This document shows positions 16,088 to 25,440 of a stretch of DNA of 64,000 nt, piece by piece. Every line of letters begins with the position of its first letter. The first letter of the stretch is position 1. A model generated the notes under the pieces. That model made no database searches. It was not told the origin of the DNA and saw nothing but the letters and a program-made list of their open reading frames with translations. The position numbers and the translations under genes were made by a program. The stretch is from Nostoc parmelioides FACHB-3921 (lineage in GTDB: Bacteria; Cyanobacteriota; Cyanobacteriia; Cyanobacteriales; Nostocaceae): the NCBI RefSeq assembly GCF_014696625.1, contig NZ_JACJQL010000001.1, positions 372,001-436,000 on the forward strand. The letters are read 5' to 3'.

Positions 16088-16909
16088 ATGAGCAACCCTA
16101 CTGAGTTACTTAATCGTCGTTATGGTGTAGACGCATTCAATGCAGATATTCTTGGGAATGAAACAATATCTAATTTGTTGTCTCACCGTTCAATCCGCGC
16201 TTACCTGAGTGATCCCCTACCAGCAAACACCCTGGAAACTTTGATAGCAGCCGCACAATCAGCATCAACGTCCTCCAATCTCCAGACATGGAGTGTAGTT
16301 GCTGTTCAAGATACAACACGTAAAGAGAAGCTATCACAGTTGGCGAATAACCAAGCGCATATTCGCCAGAGTCCTTTATTTTTGGTGTGGTTAGCAGATT
16401 TAGCGAGATTAACATACGTCGCTGAAAGTCAAGGATTACCCCATGAAGGTCTAAATTATTTGGAAATGTTTTTGATGGCGGCTATCGATGCGACATTAGC
16501 AGCACAAAATGCTGTTATTGCTGCTGAATCTCTCGGTTTGGGAACAGTTTATATTGGTGCATTGCGTAACCGTCCAGAAGCAGTAGCAGAGGTTTTGAAT
16601 TTACCACCTCATGTTGTTGCTGTGTTTGGGTTGTGTGTTGGTTATGCAGATTCATCTGTAAATGTGGAAATTAAACCACGTTTACCTCAAGCGGCGGTAT
16701 TGCATCGGGAGACTTATCAATTAGAAAAACAAGACCAGGAAATTGATCTGTACAACCAAATCATGAAACAGTTCTACAATTCCCAACAGATGAATGTTGC
16801 CGGTGATTGGTCAGAACACTCAGCTAAACGCATAGCCTTTCCTGAATCTCTATCGGGACGCGATCGCCTGCGGGAAGCTTTGAATAATTTGGGTTTTGAA
16901 TTGCGTTAA
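16088..16909 (+). CDS. NfsA-type nitroreductase/flavin reductase
   Basis: 273 residues. The FMN-site motifs HRSIRAYLSDPLP near residue 35 and SASTSSNLQTWSVVAVQD, plus the later GLGTVYIGALRNRP segment, identify the NfsA branch of the nitroreductase family, which uses NADPH. Being nine bases after ssuA, its likely task is to supply reduced flavin to the two-component monooxygenases of the island (SsuD and the NtaA/SnaA-type enzyme), replacing SsuE, which I do not find. That role is inferred from context; general nitro or quinone reduction is the alternative. Confidence 0.85.
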   Translation: MSNPTELLNRRYGVDAFNADILGNETISNLLSHRSIRAYLSDPLPANTLETLIAAAQSASTSSNLQTWSVVAVQDTTRKEKLSQLANNQAHIRQSPLFLVWLADLARLTYVAESQGLPHEGLNYLEMFLMAAIDATLAAQNAVIAAESLGLGTVYIGALRNRPEAVAEVLNLPPHVVAVFGLCVGYADSSVNVEIKPRLPQAAVLHRETYQLEKQDQEIDLYNQIMKQFYNSQQMNVAGDWSEHSAKRIAFPESLSGRDRLREALNNLGFELR

Positions 16910-16916
16910 AAAAATC

Positions 16917-16947
16917 CTGGGTGCTGATTGAAAAAAGCAGTACCCAG
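16917..16947 (+). terminator. Imperfect hairpin after the NfsA-type gene
   Basis: CTGGGTGCTG and CAGTACCCAG pair around ATTGAAAAAAG just after the stop codon. The T-run is weak, so termination is only probable. Confidence 0.35.
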
Positions 16948-17101
16948 TGCTTATTCGTTATACAACCGCTTTTTCATCCATGATCCTGGCGGCGATCGCA
17001 TATCAATCTGATCTGTCGCACAAAACTATACTCTTGACTTTGCACTGAAATATGCGAAGCTAATAATTAGATTAGCTAAATATTAAAAGTGCATCAAACT
17101 C

Positions 17102-17956
17102 GTGACTAAACTTACGGGAAACACTGATTTATCCGAATCACTGCTGAGTAACCATAAACCAGTGATTTTAGAAACCCAGGGGCTGACGCGTTACTTTGGT
17201 AAAGCAGCAGCTGTCAATAATTTGAGTATCACAGTCGAACAAGGCGAAGTATTTGGTTTACTCGGCCCCAATGGCGCGGGTAAAAGCACAGCCATCAAGA
17301 TGTTGACTACTTTATTGCCATTGAGTACAGGCAGCGCAACTATAGCTGGCTATGACGTAACTCATCAATCTGCTCAAGTGAGGCGGTTATTTGGCTATGT
17401 GCCTCAAGCTTTGTCTGCTGATGGTAGTCTCACAGGTTACGAAAACCTCTTAATCTTTGCCAAGCTATACGACATTCCTGCCAAGTATAGACAAAGACGG
17501 ATTAAGGAAGTTCTAGATTTTATGGGTTTACAAGCAGCAGCCCATCGCTTAGTACGCAACTATTCTGGCGGGATGATTCGCAAGCTAGAAATCGCCCAAT
17601 CTATCATGCACCATCCTAAGATTTTGTTCCTCGATGAGCCGACTGTAGGACTAGATCCCATAGCTCGGACGCAAGTATGGCAACTGGTAGAGCAACTGCG
17701 TGTAGATTACGACACAACAATATTTCTAACCACTCACTTTTTAGAAGAAGCAGATAATCTGTGTAGCCGAGTGGCAATTATGCAGCAAGGGCAAGTTGTA
17801 ACTAAAGGCGCACCTAATGAATTAAAAGCTTCTTTAGGTAAACCGAATGCAACCTTAGATGATGTCTTTATTCATTACACAGGCGATCAAATAACATCAG
17901 GAGTTAGCTATCGTGATACAGCCAGAACCAGACGTACAGCTCAACGGTTGGGTTAA
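17102..17956 (+). CDS. Drug-type ABC exporter, ATP-binding protein (DrrA-like)
   Basis: 284 residues. Walker A is LLGPNGAGKSTAIK, the signature is YSGGMIRKLEIAQS, Walker B is ILFLDEPTVGLDP and the H-loop histidine is in LTTHFLEEAD. The arrangement matches the DrrA type, which pairs with an ABC-2 permease to export drugs or lipids. The start is GTG at 17102, without an obvious ribosome site. The downstream permease starts 44 bases before this gene ends, so the two are translationally coupled. It sits between sulfonate genes, but its substrate is unknown. Confidence 0.9.
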   Translation: MTKLTGNTDLSESLLSNHKPVILETQGLTRYFGKAAAVNNLSITVEQGEVFGLLGPNGAGKSTAIKMLTTLLPLSTGSATIAGYDVTHQSAQVRRLFGYVPQALSADGSLTGYENLLIFAKLYDIPAKYRQRRIKEVLDFMGLQAAAHRLVRNYSGGMIRKLEIAQSIMHHPKILFLDEPTVGLDPIARTQVWQLVEQLRVDYDTTIFLTTHFLEEADNLCSRVAIMQQGQVVTKGAPNELKASLGKPNATLDDVFIHYTGDQITSGVSYRDTARTRRTAQRLG

Positions 17957-18767
17957 GACTAAACCTCCCCGCCATAGCAATGTGATTTCTGCAATTATTC
18001 AGATATTTACCAAAACTTTGGTAATTGCCGAGATGGAAGTGCGGAAACTCCGCCATGATCCCACTGACTTGGTAGTGCGAGCTGTGCAACCATCATTGTG
18101 GCTACTAATTTTTGGGCAAGTGTTCTCCAAGATTCGAGCCATACCGACAGGGGATTTACCTTATTTAGACTTCATGAGTGCAGGGATTCTGGCTCAAAGT
18201 GTGTTATTTGTCGCTATTTTTACAGGTGGAATGACGCTGATTTGGGAGCGTGACTTAGGAATTGTGCATAAATTCCTTGCTAGTCCTACCCATAGAGTAG
18301 CAATGGTGTTAGGTAAATCTTTAGCCTGCGGAGTGCGATGTTTATCACAGGTGTTTGTGATTTACGTATTAGCATTGTTATTGGGCGTAAAACTCAATCT
18401 CCATCCTGTAGCTTTTATACAAGTGCTACTCGTCGTTCTGCTGGGAGCTGGTTGCTTCTGCACATTTTCTTTAATCATAGGTTGTGTGGTGAAAACCAGA
18501 GAAAGAATGACGGGAATTGGACAGTTGTTAACTATGCCCTTGTTTTTTGCTAGTAATGCCATCTATCCCATTTCCATGATGCCTGATTGGCTTAAGTTCC
18601 TGTCTCATATTAATCCCTTGACTTATGAAGTAGATGCACTACGTGGCTCAATGTTAGCCAATGGCACTAGTATCTATGGCTTTGGTGTTGACTGTGCAAT
18701 TCTCTTGTTAACATTAGTAGGCTTAACCTTAATCTGTGGCAGACTATATCCACGGGTGGCAATGTAA
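17913..18767 (+). CDS. ABC-2 type permease (DrrB-like)
   Basis: 284 residues with about six hydrophobic segments; the ABC-2 motif LIWERDLGIVHKFLASP and the C-terminal AIYPISMMPDWLKFLSHINP are typical of DrrB permeases. The start is GTG at 17913 with AGGAG nine bases upstream, inside the ATPase gene. It would form the membrane part of a two-protein exporter. A decayed MarR gene follows directly, which suggests the exporter operon once carried its own repressor. Confidence 0.88.
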   Translation: MIQPEPDVQLNGWVKTKPPRHSNVISAIIQIFTKTLVIAEMEVRKLRHDPTDLVVRAVQPSLWLLIFGQVFSKIRAIPTGDLPYLDFMSAGILAQSVLFVAIFTGGMTLIWERDLGIVHKFLASPTHRVAMVLGKSLACGVRCLSQVFVIYVLALLLGVKLNLHPVAFIQVLLVVLLGAGCFCTFSLIIGCVVKTRERMTGIGQLLTMPLFFASNAIYPISMMPDWLKFLSHINPLTYEVDALRGSMLANGTSIYGFGVDCAILLLTLVGLTLICGRLYPRVAM

Positions 18768-18769
18768 CT

Positions 18770-18986
18770 AGGAGAATAATACAACGCATAGATGATCCAC
18801 AAGAGTGGCGGCGAGTTTTCCTCAATTTAACCATAGAGGGAAAGCATCAACTCAAGCAGTCTCAAGACCAAACTCGCACTAAATATTTCTGAACTTTTGG
18901 AAAGTCTCACACACGAACAAATTGCCCACATAGAAGAAGGATTGGCCTTCCTGAAAAATGTCTTCGAGCAAACAGAAAGTAAGTAG
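18770..18986 (+). pseudogene. MarR-family regulator remnant (C-terminal part, frameshifted)
   Basis: Three bases after the permease stop an open frame reads IIQRIDDPQEWRRVFLNLTI then EGKHQLKQSQDQTRT and stops in TGA near 18891. This is the MarR wing (xxRxxDxxxxRxxxLxLTxEG). In the next frame the text continues LALNISELLESLTHEQIAHI then EEGLAFLKNVF and ends at TAG 18984-18986, the usual dimerisation helix of MarR proteins. So one frameshift splits the end of a MarR gene. The DNA-binding helices are missing altogether. Its tail overlaps the start of the MFS gene by about 29 bases. Confidence 0.65.
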
Positions 18987-20232
18987 GACTGACGGCGAGT
19001 CTACACAACATGATCCCTTTGCCGCCTTGAGGTTTCGAGATTATCGATTATTTACGATTGGGCGTGTATTGTTATTCATTGGCTCACAAATGCAGACTGT
19101 AGCCATTGGTTGGGAACTTTACGATCGCACAAATTCCGCTTTGGTGCTAGGTGGTGTGGGGTTAGCCCAAGTCTTACCGATGATTCTCCTCACCTTAATT
19201 GCTGGGGATGTCGCCGATCGCCGCGATCGCAAGTTAACCATGTTGCTTTCGATCTTGCTGCTAGTCTTCTGTTCCCTAGCGTTGGCGGTATTTTCTTGGA
19301 CTAAAAGCGCAGTCATTTTATTTTATGGTTGCTTAGTCTTCACAGGAATTGCCAGAGCGTTCTTGAAACCTGCCAGTGATGCCTTGATGTGGCAATTAAT
19401 ACCGACTAGTGCCTTTACCAATGCAGCCACTTGGAATAGTAGTAGCTTTCAGTTAGCCTCAGTTATCGGCCCCGCCTTGGGAGGATTTGGGATTGCCTTT
19501 TTGGGAGGTGCGACAGGGGTGTATGTGCTGGCGGCGATCGCAGGTTTGCTGTGCTTTTTCTTAACGATGGCGATTTCTCCACAAGAAACCATTCGCACCA
19601 AAGAACCAATTTCCCTGAAAGCCTTAGCAGCCGGGGCAAAGTTTGTCTGGGAAAATCAATTGATTTTAGCTGCCATTACCTTGGATATGTTTGCAGTCTT
19701 GTTGGGTGGTGCGATCGCTCTACTACCGATATTCGCTAAAGATATCTTACGAGTCGGGCCATTAGAGTTAGGCTACCTGCAAGCAGCACCCTCCATAGGT
19801 GCATTATTTATGGCAGTTGTATTGGCATATTTACCACCCCTACGCAAAGCTGGCCCCGCCTTACTTTGGTCAGTCGTTGGCTTTGGTATTGTCACAATTA
19901 TCTTTGGGCTATCCCGTTGGTTTTGGTTATCGCTCTTGATGTTAGTCTTGAGTGGCGCACTAGATACCATTAGCGTTGTGATTCGCCATACCTTAGTGCA
20001 GATTAGAACGCCAGATCATTTACGTGGTCGGGTAGCAGCGATTAATAGTGTATTTATTAGTGCCTCCAATGAATTAGGAGGCTTTGAATCAGGCTTGGCA
20101 GCAGCATTCTTTGGCCCAGTCCTCTCTGTAGTTGGTGGAGGAATTGGCACAATAGTTGTGGTTATTGCTGTGGCTGCTATTTGGCCGGGTATTACCAAAC
20201 TAGGATCATTACAAGAATTTAAAAACCTATAG
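18958..20232 (+). CDS. MFS exporter, EntS-like
   Basis: 424 residues with 12 hydrophobic segments. The N-terminal FAALRFRDYRLFTIGRVLLF and the motif A-like GDVADRRDRKLTMLLS between helices 2 and 3 match the MFS_3 branch that includes the enterobactin exporter EntS; VQIRTPDHLRGRVAAINSVF is the equivalent loop in the second half. It likely exports a small molecule through the plasma membrane. It starts inside the MarR remnant, following the drug-type ABC pair on the same strand, so the three formed an efflux group. It is convergent with the large ABC exporter. Confidence 0.85.
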   Translation: MSSSKQKVSRTDGESTQHDPFAALRFRDYRLFTIGRVLLFIGSQMQTVAIGWELYDRTNSALVLGGVGLAQVLPMILLTLIAGDVADRRDRKLTMLLSILLLVFCSLALAVFSWTKSAVILFYGCLVFTGIARAFLKPASDALMWQLIPTSAFTNAATWNSSSFQLASVIGPALGGFGIAFLGGATGVYVLAAIAGLLCFFLTMAISPQETIRTKEPISLKALAAGAKFVWENQLILAAITLDMFAVLLGGAIALLPIFAKDILRVGPLELGYLQAAPSIGALFMAVVLAYLPPLRKAGPALLWSVVGFGIVTIIFGLSRWFWLSLLMLVLSGALDTISVVIRHTLVQIRTPDHLRGRVAAINSVFISASNELGGFESGLAAAFFGPVLSVVGGGIGTIVVVIAVAAIWPGITKLGSLQEFKNL

Positions 20233-20257
20233 AACTCACACACAACAAAAGTTTAAA

Positions 20258-20286
20258 CAAGGGGTGTAGATATTCTCTGCGCCCCT
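20258..20286. terminator. Weak hairpin between convergent exporter genes
   Basis: AAGGGGTG pairs imperfectly with GCGCCCCT in the 67-base gap, followed by TGCATTTTTAC on the plus strand. It could serve as a shared terminator. Confidence 0.35.
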
Positions 20287-20299
20287 CTGCATTTTTACT

Positions 20300-22117
20300 T
20301 CACTTACTCACAGGTAAAAATCCACCTGCCTGCATTTTCCATAACCTGTAGTAAGCACCACGATTTGCCAATAAATTATCATGGCTATCATCTTCAACAA
20401 TTCTGCCGTGGTCGAATACTAAAATTCTGTCAAGATGGGCAATGGTAGAAAGTCTATGAGCTACCACAATAACGGTTTTGCCATTCATCGCCGAGTCTAA
20501 AGTGTCTTGAATTGCTTTTTCAGTGATGGAATCGAGGCTAGATGTAGCTTCATCCAAAATGAGGATTGGTGCATCTTTGAGAATGACTCGTGCGATCGCA
20601 ATCCGTTGTCTTTGTCCTCCAGACAATTTTACGCCGCGTTCACCCACCAGAGAATGATAACCTTCTTTGATCTGGGCAATAAAATCATGGGCGTAAGCTT
20701 TGTGTGCAGCTTCAATTACTTCGTCATCAGTCGCTTCTATGCGTCCGTAACGAATATTTTCGATCAATGTGCGATGGAACAGCGATGGATCTTGAGGAAT
20801 CAAACTAATTTGGGCGTGTAGGGCTTCTTGCGTCATGTCTCGAATATCGATCCCATCAATGAGAATTTGTCCTGATTGTGGATCAAAGAGACGCAAAATC
20901 AGATTCACAAAGGTAGATTTTCCAGAACCAGAAAAGCCAACTAACCCAATACGTTCACCTGGTTTGATGGTGATAGAAAGATTCTCGAAGACTTTTTTGC
21001 CATCGGTGTAGCTGAAATTGACTTGGCGAAATTCGATTTTACCTTGAGTGATGGAGTGAGCGATCGCTTCCTCCCGATCAATCAACTCATGGGGTTGAAC
21101 AATGGTATGAACACCGTTAGCAACATTACCAATATGCTCGAAAAATTCTATAAACCGTCGGCTTAAATTCCGGGCTTCACTGATGATTAATAATGACAAG
21201 CTAGTGGCTACAACAAAGTCAGCCGTCGCAATTAATCCTTGACTCCACAGCGAAAGCGAGTAATACAAAGTCCCGATTTTCAAAATTGCAGCTGAGATGA
21301 ACTGAAACCAGCGAATCCGCTCCGAATACCAGTTAGACTTTCTCACCTGTTTGAGTTCATGCTTTAACTGCTCATTTAAATAACGTCGTTCAAAACCCAA
21401 ACGAGCAAACAGCCGGCTACTGCTAAGATTTGTCACCGCATCTACAATAATGCCAGTTGTCTCACTTCTGGCGGCTGCGGCTTTGCGGGAATAAATTCGG
21501 CAACGAGTCGCCAGCCAAAAAGAAATACTGATGAACATAACTGCCCACACACCCACGAATGCAGCCAGGGGAGGATAGGCGCGATACAGTAAAATTGTGG
21601 AGACAATATACACAATAATCACTGACATAAATTCAGTAATCAGCATTTGCATTGTCTGAGTCACGCCCAAAGAAGTTTCACCGATGCGATGTGCCAATGA
21701 CCCAGCAAAGCTACTGCTCAGATAACGATGGGAATGATGCTGCAAGTAGGCATATAGAGAGCGTACAATGTGCTGTCGGTGGATAGGATGGAGGATGGTT
21801 TGCAATAGTCCGGCTGTGCGCCCGAATACGACTTCACCTAAACTCAAAGCGGTGAACAGCATTAGGGGTTGGCTCACTGCATCAAAAATCTGCTTACTGT
21901 CCCCCGTTGATTTCGTCACACTGCGGATGATCTCACCAATGGCATAAGGCAACATAATTCCGCAGGTGGCGTGTAGTACCTCAGAGATGACCATTGCTAG
22001 ATACCACCAGCGAAACTGGTTAACAAAATAGCAAATAAACTTGAATGGGGTATTAGGCAAGTTTGGCGCATTAGCCGCGCGCTGAAAAGATTTAGAAAGT
22101 CTAGTTTTTTTGATCAT
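20300..22117 (-). CDS. ABC exporter with fused membrane and ATPase domains
   Basis: 605 residues. The first 330 hold six membrane helices of an exporter domain; the rest is the ATPase with Walker A GFSGSGKSTFVN, Q-loop SLIPQDPSLF, signature [13 protein letters not shown], Walker B ILILDEATSSLD and switch histidine VVAHRLST. This is an MsbA/HlyB-like half transporter, working as a homodimer or heterodimer. The substrate is unknown; lipids, peptides or drugs are usual. It is convergent with the MFS gene, and no partner half-transporter is nearby, so a homodimer is likely. Confidence 0.9.
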   Translation of the reverse strand: MIKKTRLSKSFQRAANAPNLPNTPFKFICYFVNQFRWWYLAMVISEVLHATCGIMLPYAIGEIIRSVTKSTGDSKQIFDAVSQPLMLFTALSLGEVVFGRTAGLLQTILHPIHRQHIVRSLYAYLQHHSHRYLSSSFAGSLAHRIGETSLGVTQTMQMLITEFMSVIIVYIVSTILLYRAYPPLAAFVGVWAVMFISISFWLATRCRIYSRKAAAARSETTGIIVDAVTNLSSSRLFARLGFERRYLNEQLKHELKQVRKSNWYSERIRWFQFISAAILKIGTLYYSLSLWSQGLIATADFVVATSLSLLIISEARNLSRRFIEFFEHIGNVANGVHTIVQPHELIDREEAIAHSITQGKIEFRQVNFSYTDGKKVFENLSITIKPGERIGLVGFSGSGKSTFVNLILRLFDPQSGQILIDGIDIRDMTQEALHAQISLIPQDPSLFHRTLIENIRYGRIEATDDEVIEAAHKAYAHDFIAQIKEGYHSLVGERGVKLSGGQRQRIAIARVILKDAPILILDEATSSLDSITEKAIQDTLDSAMNGKTVIVVAHRLSTIAHLDRILVFDHGRIVEDDSHDNLLANRGAYYRLWKMQAGGFLPVSK

Positions 22118-22344
22118 GAAAGTCGTTATCGTAGTAACTTTTATCTGTCCTGTAAAATAAAAATGGACGGCTACTTAGCCGCCCGGTGGCGTTAAACTAA
22201 CTGTTGTTAGTGTCCATAGTCTCTAAACAAATGACCCTAAGATAAGCGCAAATTTTTAAGGGATAAGGCTCTTGGGATATAAGGGTGTAAGGGAAACAAC
22301 AAATAGTTAAATCAAGACACTTCATAAATAATGTTCTTCTCCTA

Positions 22345-22368
22345 CACCCCTACACCCCTACACCCAGT
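22345..22368. repeat. Short tandem repeat (CTACACCCC)n
   Basis: CTACACCC is repeated three times in direct order just beyond the ssuA paralog stop. Related C-rich runs occur at 44935-44972 and 49625-49662. Such runs are dispersed heptamer-like repeats of Nostoc-type genomes. Confidence 0.7.
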
Positions 22369-22408
22369 CACAGCCAGAGTTTCACGCTCACAGGCGCGAC
22401 ATTCATCT

Positions 22409-23449
22409 CTAAACCATAATTTCTGGCGGTGTAATTGCAGCATAGAGATCAGATGGGAGTAAAGCATCTTTGATGTCAATTTTCTTGGGTATGACACCCG
22501 CTTGAAAGAACAAATCTGCCACACGCTGTTGTTCTGCTATCAGTGCCGGACTTAAACCTCTGCGTCCGACGAAAGTGCGCCGAGACATTACCCTTGCGGC
22601 TACATCTTCATCCAGCTTTTGTTGGGTAATCATCAATTTTTTGACTTCATCTCGATTCACTTCTGCCCATTTATCAAGCGCATGAAGTTCTTCAATCAGA
22701 ATTTTCAGAACACCAGGATTTTCTTGAGCAAATTGTCTATCAGCAATATAGTATCCCCCAGGAGAATCTAAGCCAACAGAATCTCTGAGGACACGAATGC
22801 GATTCATCTTTTCGGCGATCGCATAATGTGGATCGTTCGTCATCCAAACAGGAATTCTCCCCTCCAGAAAAGCAGCCCGCGCCTCGATAGTCGCCATACT
22901 TTTGATTTTGATATCTTTGATGGTCAAACCAATCGACTGTAAAGCCCTGAGCATAAAATAATGTGATGCCGAGCCTTTTTGAAAATAAACTTCTTGCCCC
23001 TTAATCTCCTCAAACTTTGTGAGTGGAGACTCTGGCGGCACTGCAATTACACTACTTCTACCGGTTCCTGCGTTTCTTTGTGTACCCACGACATAAACAA
23101 TGTCTGACCCCGCCACTTGGGCAAAAATTGGAGGTGTTTCTCCTACTGATCCAACATCAACCCTACGGGCAGCCATCCCTTCCATAAGTTGAGGCCCTTG
23201 GGCAAATTGCAACCATTCAACCTTGATTCCTAATGGATCTAAACGTTTCTCCAAAACTTGCCGATTACGGACGAGATCCCCTGCACTCTGGTATCCCATA
23301 CGGAGAACTTTTGTTTTTATCCCCAAAGAACCGATACTATTTACTACATTCTCTTGGCTTTGTTGGCTACAACTTCCTAATAAATATGCCAAAGAGAAAC
23401 CACCTACACTAGATGTAGCAAAATTGAGAAAACGACGGCGGTTAATCAT
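22409..23449 (-). CDS. Sulfonate ABC transporter substrate-binding protein, Tat-type lipoprotein
   Basis: 346 residues. The N-terminus NRRRFLNFA followed by a hydrophobic stretch and LLGSC resembles a Tat signal with a lipobox (Cys near residue 27). The body follows SsuA: LRMGYQSAGDLVRNRQVLEK, VDVGSVGETPPIFAQVAG and YFQKGSASHYFMLRALQ. It differs from the first SsuA in export route and in the pocket region (MTNDPHYAIAE versus WSIWDPFYAAAE), so a different sulfonate is likely bound. The next gene upstream in the operon is the aldo/keto reductase. It is the last gene of the long minus-strand organosulfur block, with no permease of its own nearby. Confidence 0.9.
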   Translation of the reverse strand: MINRRRFLNFATSSVGGFSLAYLLGSCSQQSQENVVNSIGSLGIKTKVLRMGYQSAGDLVRNRQVLEKRLDPLGIKVEWLQFAQGPQLMEGMAARRVDVGSVGETPPIFAQVAGSDIVYVVGTQRNAGTGRSSVIAVPPESPLTKFEEIKGQEVYFQKGSASHYFMLRALQSIGLTIKDIKIKSMATIEARAAFLEGRIPVWMTNDPHYAIAEKMNRIRVLRDSVGLDSPGGYYIADRQFAQENPGVLKILIEELHALDKWAEVNRDEVKKLMITQQKLDEDVAARVMSRRTFVGRRGLSPALIAEQQRVADLFFQAGVIPKKIDIKDALLPSDLYAAITPPEIMV

Positions 23450-23496
23450 ATCTATATTGATTAATCAAAAATGTTAACTGTTGACAGATTATTGAA

Positions 23497-24555
23497 CTAA
23501 CGGAGAGAATCGCCTCTGCGGTATTCGGCGGTGATGTCATCTAGCTTTTGTTTCAAATTGTCATCGAGCTTTAGTTCCAGTGCTTTCAGGGTGTCAGCAA
23601 GTTGTTCTGGACGACTAGCACCAATAATGGGGGCAGTAATCACAGGATTAGCCAGTACCCAAGCTACTGCTAGTGTAGTGAGCGATAAGCCTGCGAAGTC
23701 CGCGACTGTGCGTAATTCCTCCACAGTATTAAATTCGCGATCGCGCCAGTATCTTTCTTGATAACGTTCTGCGGCTGCACCCAAAGTAAAACGTGTCCCA
23801 GCAGTAGGGCCATTAGCAATATTGTGTTTGCCAGTCAGTAAACCCCCTGCTAAGGGATTGTAAGGAATTACACCAAGTCCTTCTTCTTGAGCCAAAGGTA
23901 AAAGTTCGCGCTCAATTTCGCGGAATAAAAGATTGTAACGGGGTTGAATTGACACAAAGCGAGTTAAATTCCGCACGTCAGCACGACCCAAAGCACGAGC
24001 AAGTCGGTAAGCTAAGAAATTAGAAACACCGATATAACGTACTTTACCCACACGCACTACAGTATCCAATGCTTCTAGAGTCTCATCAAGTGGTGTGGAA
24101 GCATCGTCAGAATGTAATTGATACAGGTCAACATAATCAGTTCCCAGTCTTCTCAGAGAAGCATCGATCGCATCTAAAATATGTTTGCGGGAAGCACCCT
24201 GATCCCAAGGCGCAGTTCCAACCCGACCTACAGCCTTAGTCGCAATGATAAAATGTTCCCGTTTGCCTTTGAGCCAGCGTCCAATAATTTCTTCGGTACG
24301 TCCGGCTGTAGGTACTCCACCGCCTAGAGGATAAACATCGGCTGTATCCAAAAAGTTAATCCCACCATCGGCAGCTGTATCGAGAATTTGCCTAGAAGTT
24401 TCTTCATCTGCCTGCAATCCAAAGGTCATTGTACCAAGACACAGACGAGAAACTGTCAATCCAGTTTTACCCAGTTTAGTTGTTGGTAATGTCACGTTGT
24501 TTTGCTCCAAATTCAAATCTTTCTGAGTGTTAACTGAAGAGTAAGGGAAAACCAA
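23497..24555 (-). CDS. Aldo/keto reductase
   Basis: 352 residues. The tetrad is present: D70 and Y75 in FLDTADVYPLGG, K107 in IIATKAVG and H148 in LYQLHSDD. The N-terminal TKLGKTGLTVSRLCLGTMTFG and GKVRYIGVSNFLAY are standard. It is an NADPH-dependent reductase of aldehydes or ketones in the cytoplasm. Desulfonation of alkanesulfonates or taurine yields aldehydes, so in this operon it may reduce these products (inference). The first 25 residues are extra; Met at residue 1 is used because no better start with a ribosome site was found. Confidence 0.88.
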   Translation of the reverse strand: MVFPYSSVNTQKDLNLEQNNVTLPTTKLGKTGLTVSRLCLGTMTFGLQADEETSRQILDTAADGGINFLDTADVYPLGGGVPTAGRTEEIIGRWLKGKREHFIIATKAVGRVGTAPWDQGASRKHILDAIDASLRRLGTDYVDLYQLHSDDASTPLDETLEALDTVVRVGKVRYIGVSNFLAYRLARALGRADVRNLTRFVSIQPRYNLLFREIERELLPLAQEEGLGVIPYNPLAGGLLTGKHNIANGPTAGTRFTLGAAAERYQERYWRDREFNTVEELRTVADFAGLSLTTLAVAWVLANPVITAPIIGASRPEQLADTLKALELKLDDNLKQKLDDITAEYRRGDSLR

Positions 24556-24584
24556 AAAATAAATTATCCAAAATTGATAGTTCA

Positions 24585-24649
24585 GTAAGGTGCGTCAGTT
24601 TCAAAAAAACTAACTACGCTAAGAACTTATTCATACTGACGCACCCTAC
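24585..24649. repeat. 65-base palindromic repeat, copy 1
   Basis: GTAAGGTGCGTCAGT at the left and ACTGACGCACCCTAC at the right are complementary (one mismatch), with 35 bases between. A second copy of the same length is at 25441-25505, so it is a dispersed element rather than a plain terminator. Confidence 0.75.
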
Positions 24650-24706
24650 GTTTAGAATATTTTTTCCCCGGAATTCCCTAAGCAATTCTTTAATTTTGAT
24701 TTGTCT

Positions 24707-25366
24707 CTAAGCCACTACAAAAGCTTGACGACGGCTCTGTGAAACAAACCACTGCTGCAATTTCAGATCGCTATAAACTTCATCGGCGATAAAATGGTCG
24801 CCTTCAGGTAATGCAGTAAAATCTACTGTTCCCCCTACTTCGCGCAAGGTATCGACAATCTGCTGTGTATCTTCAACTGACAGTTTTTCGTCCTTAGCAC
24901 CTTGGAATATTTGGATAGGAATTTCTTTGAGTGCTGCTAGTTGGCTTGGTTCTAATGTTTTGGGTGCGCGACCGGAGACTGCTACTAAACCAGCAAAGCG
25001 ACCAGGATGGGAAGCAGCAATGTGCCAAGCTCCAGCAGTACCTAGACTGAATCCTGATAGGATGACACGAGCAGGGTCGATGGATTGAGAAACGATCAGA
25101 TTATCCAGCAAAGCAATTACATCCGCTTCTCGATCTATCCAAGTTTGTCCTTCAGGAAGTTGAGGTGCGACAAAGAAATAAGGTAAGGAGTTTGATTCAT
25201 TCACAAAACGAGGTAAACCCCATTTCAACAGCACATTCAAATCTGTTCCCCGGTCACGCGCTCCATGCAAAAATAGTACTAAGGGCGCGGGTTGGTTAGC
25301 ATCAGCAGAGACAGGCGAGAAAAGATAAGGTAAAGTGCTGGTGTTCAGATTTTGTTCGATGGTCAT
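24707..25366 (-). CDS. Alpha/beta hydrolase, phospholipase/carboxylesterase type
   Basis: 219 residues. The nucleophile is S107 in LSGFSLGTAG (GxSxG), with a likely acid D159 in FQGAKDEKLS and the histidine H191 in EGDHFIADE; the oxyanion HGARDRG stretch is near residue 34. The fold matches the carboxylesterase branch with no lid domain and no signal peptide. It is a cytoplasmic esterase of unknown substrate. It lies inside the minus-strand organosulfur block and could hydrolyse an ester-type sulfur compound (inference). Two copies of a 65-base palindrome flank the gene. Confidence 0.85.
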   Translation of the reverse strand: MTIEQNLNTSTLPYLFSPVSADANQPAPLVLFLHGARDRGTDLNVLLKWGLPRFVNESNSLPYFFVAPQLPEGQTWIDREADVIALLDNLIVSQSIDPARVILSGFSLGTAGAWHIAASHPGRFAGLVAVSGRAPKTLEPSQLAALKEIPIQIFQGAKDEKLSVEDTQQIVDTLREVGGTVDFTALPEGDHFIADEVYSDLKLQQWFVSQSRRQAFVVA

Positions 25367-25440
25367 ACCTCTTGACTCCTAAAGCTTGGGGCTACAATTT
25401 CTAGAACTAAGGGACTTCCAGATAAAAAAATATCCAAAAT

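Noticed and set aside
22110..22140. TTATCGTAGT sequence upstream of the large ABC exporter
   Set aside because: The right half resembles the sulfur dyad, but no TAC is found 20 bases to the left.
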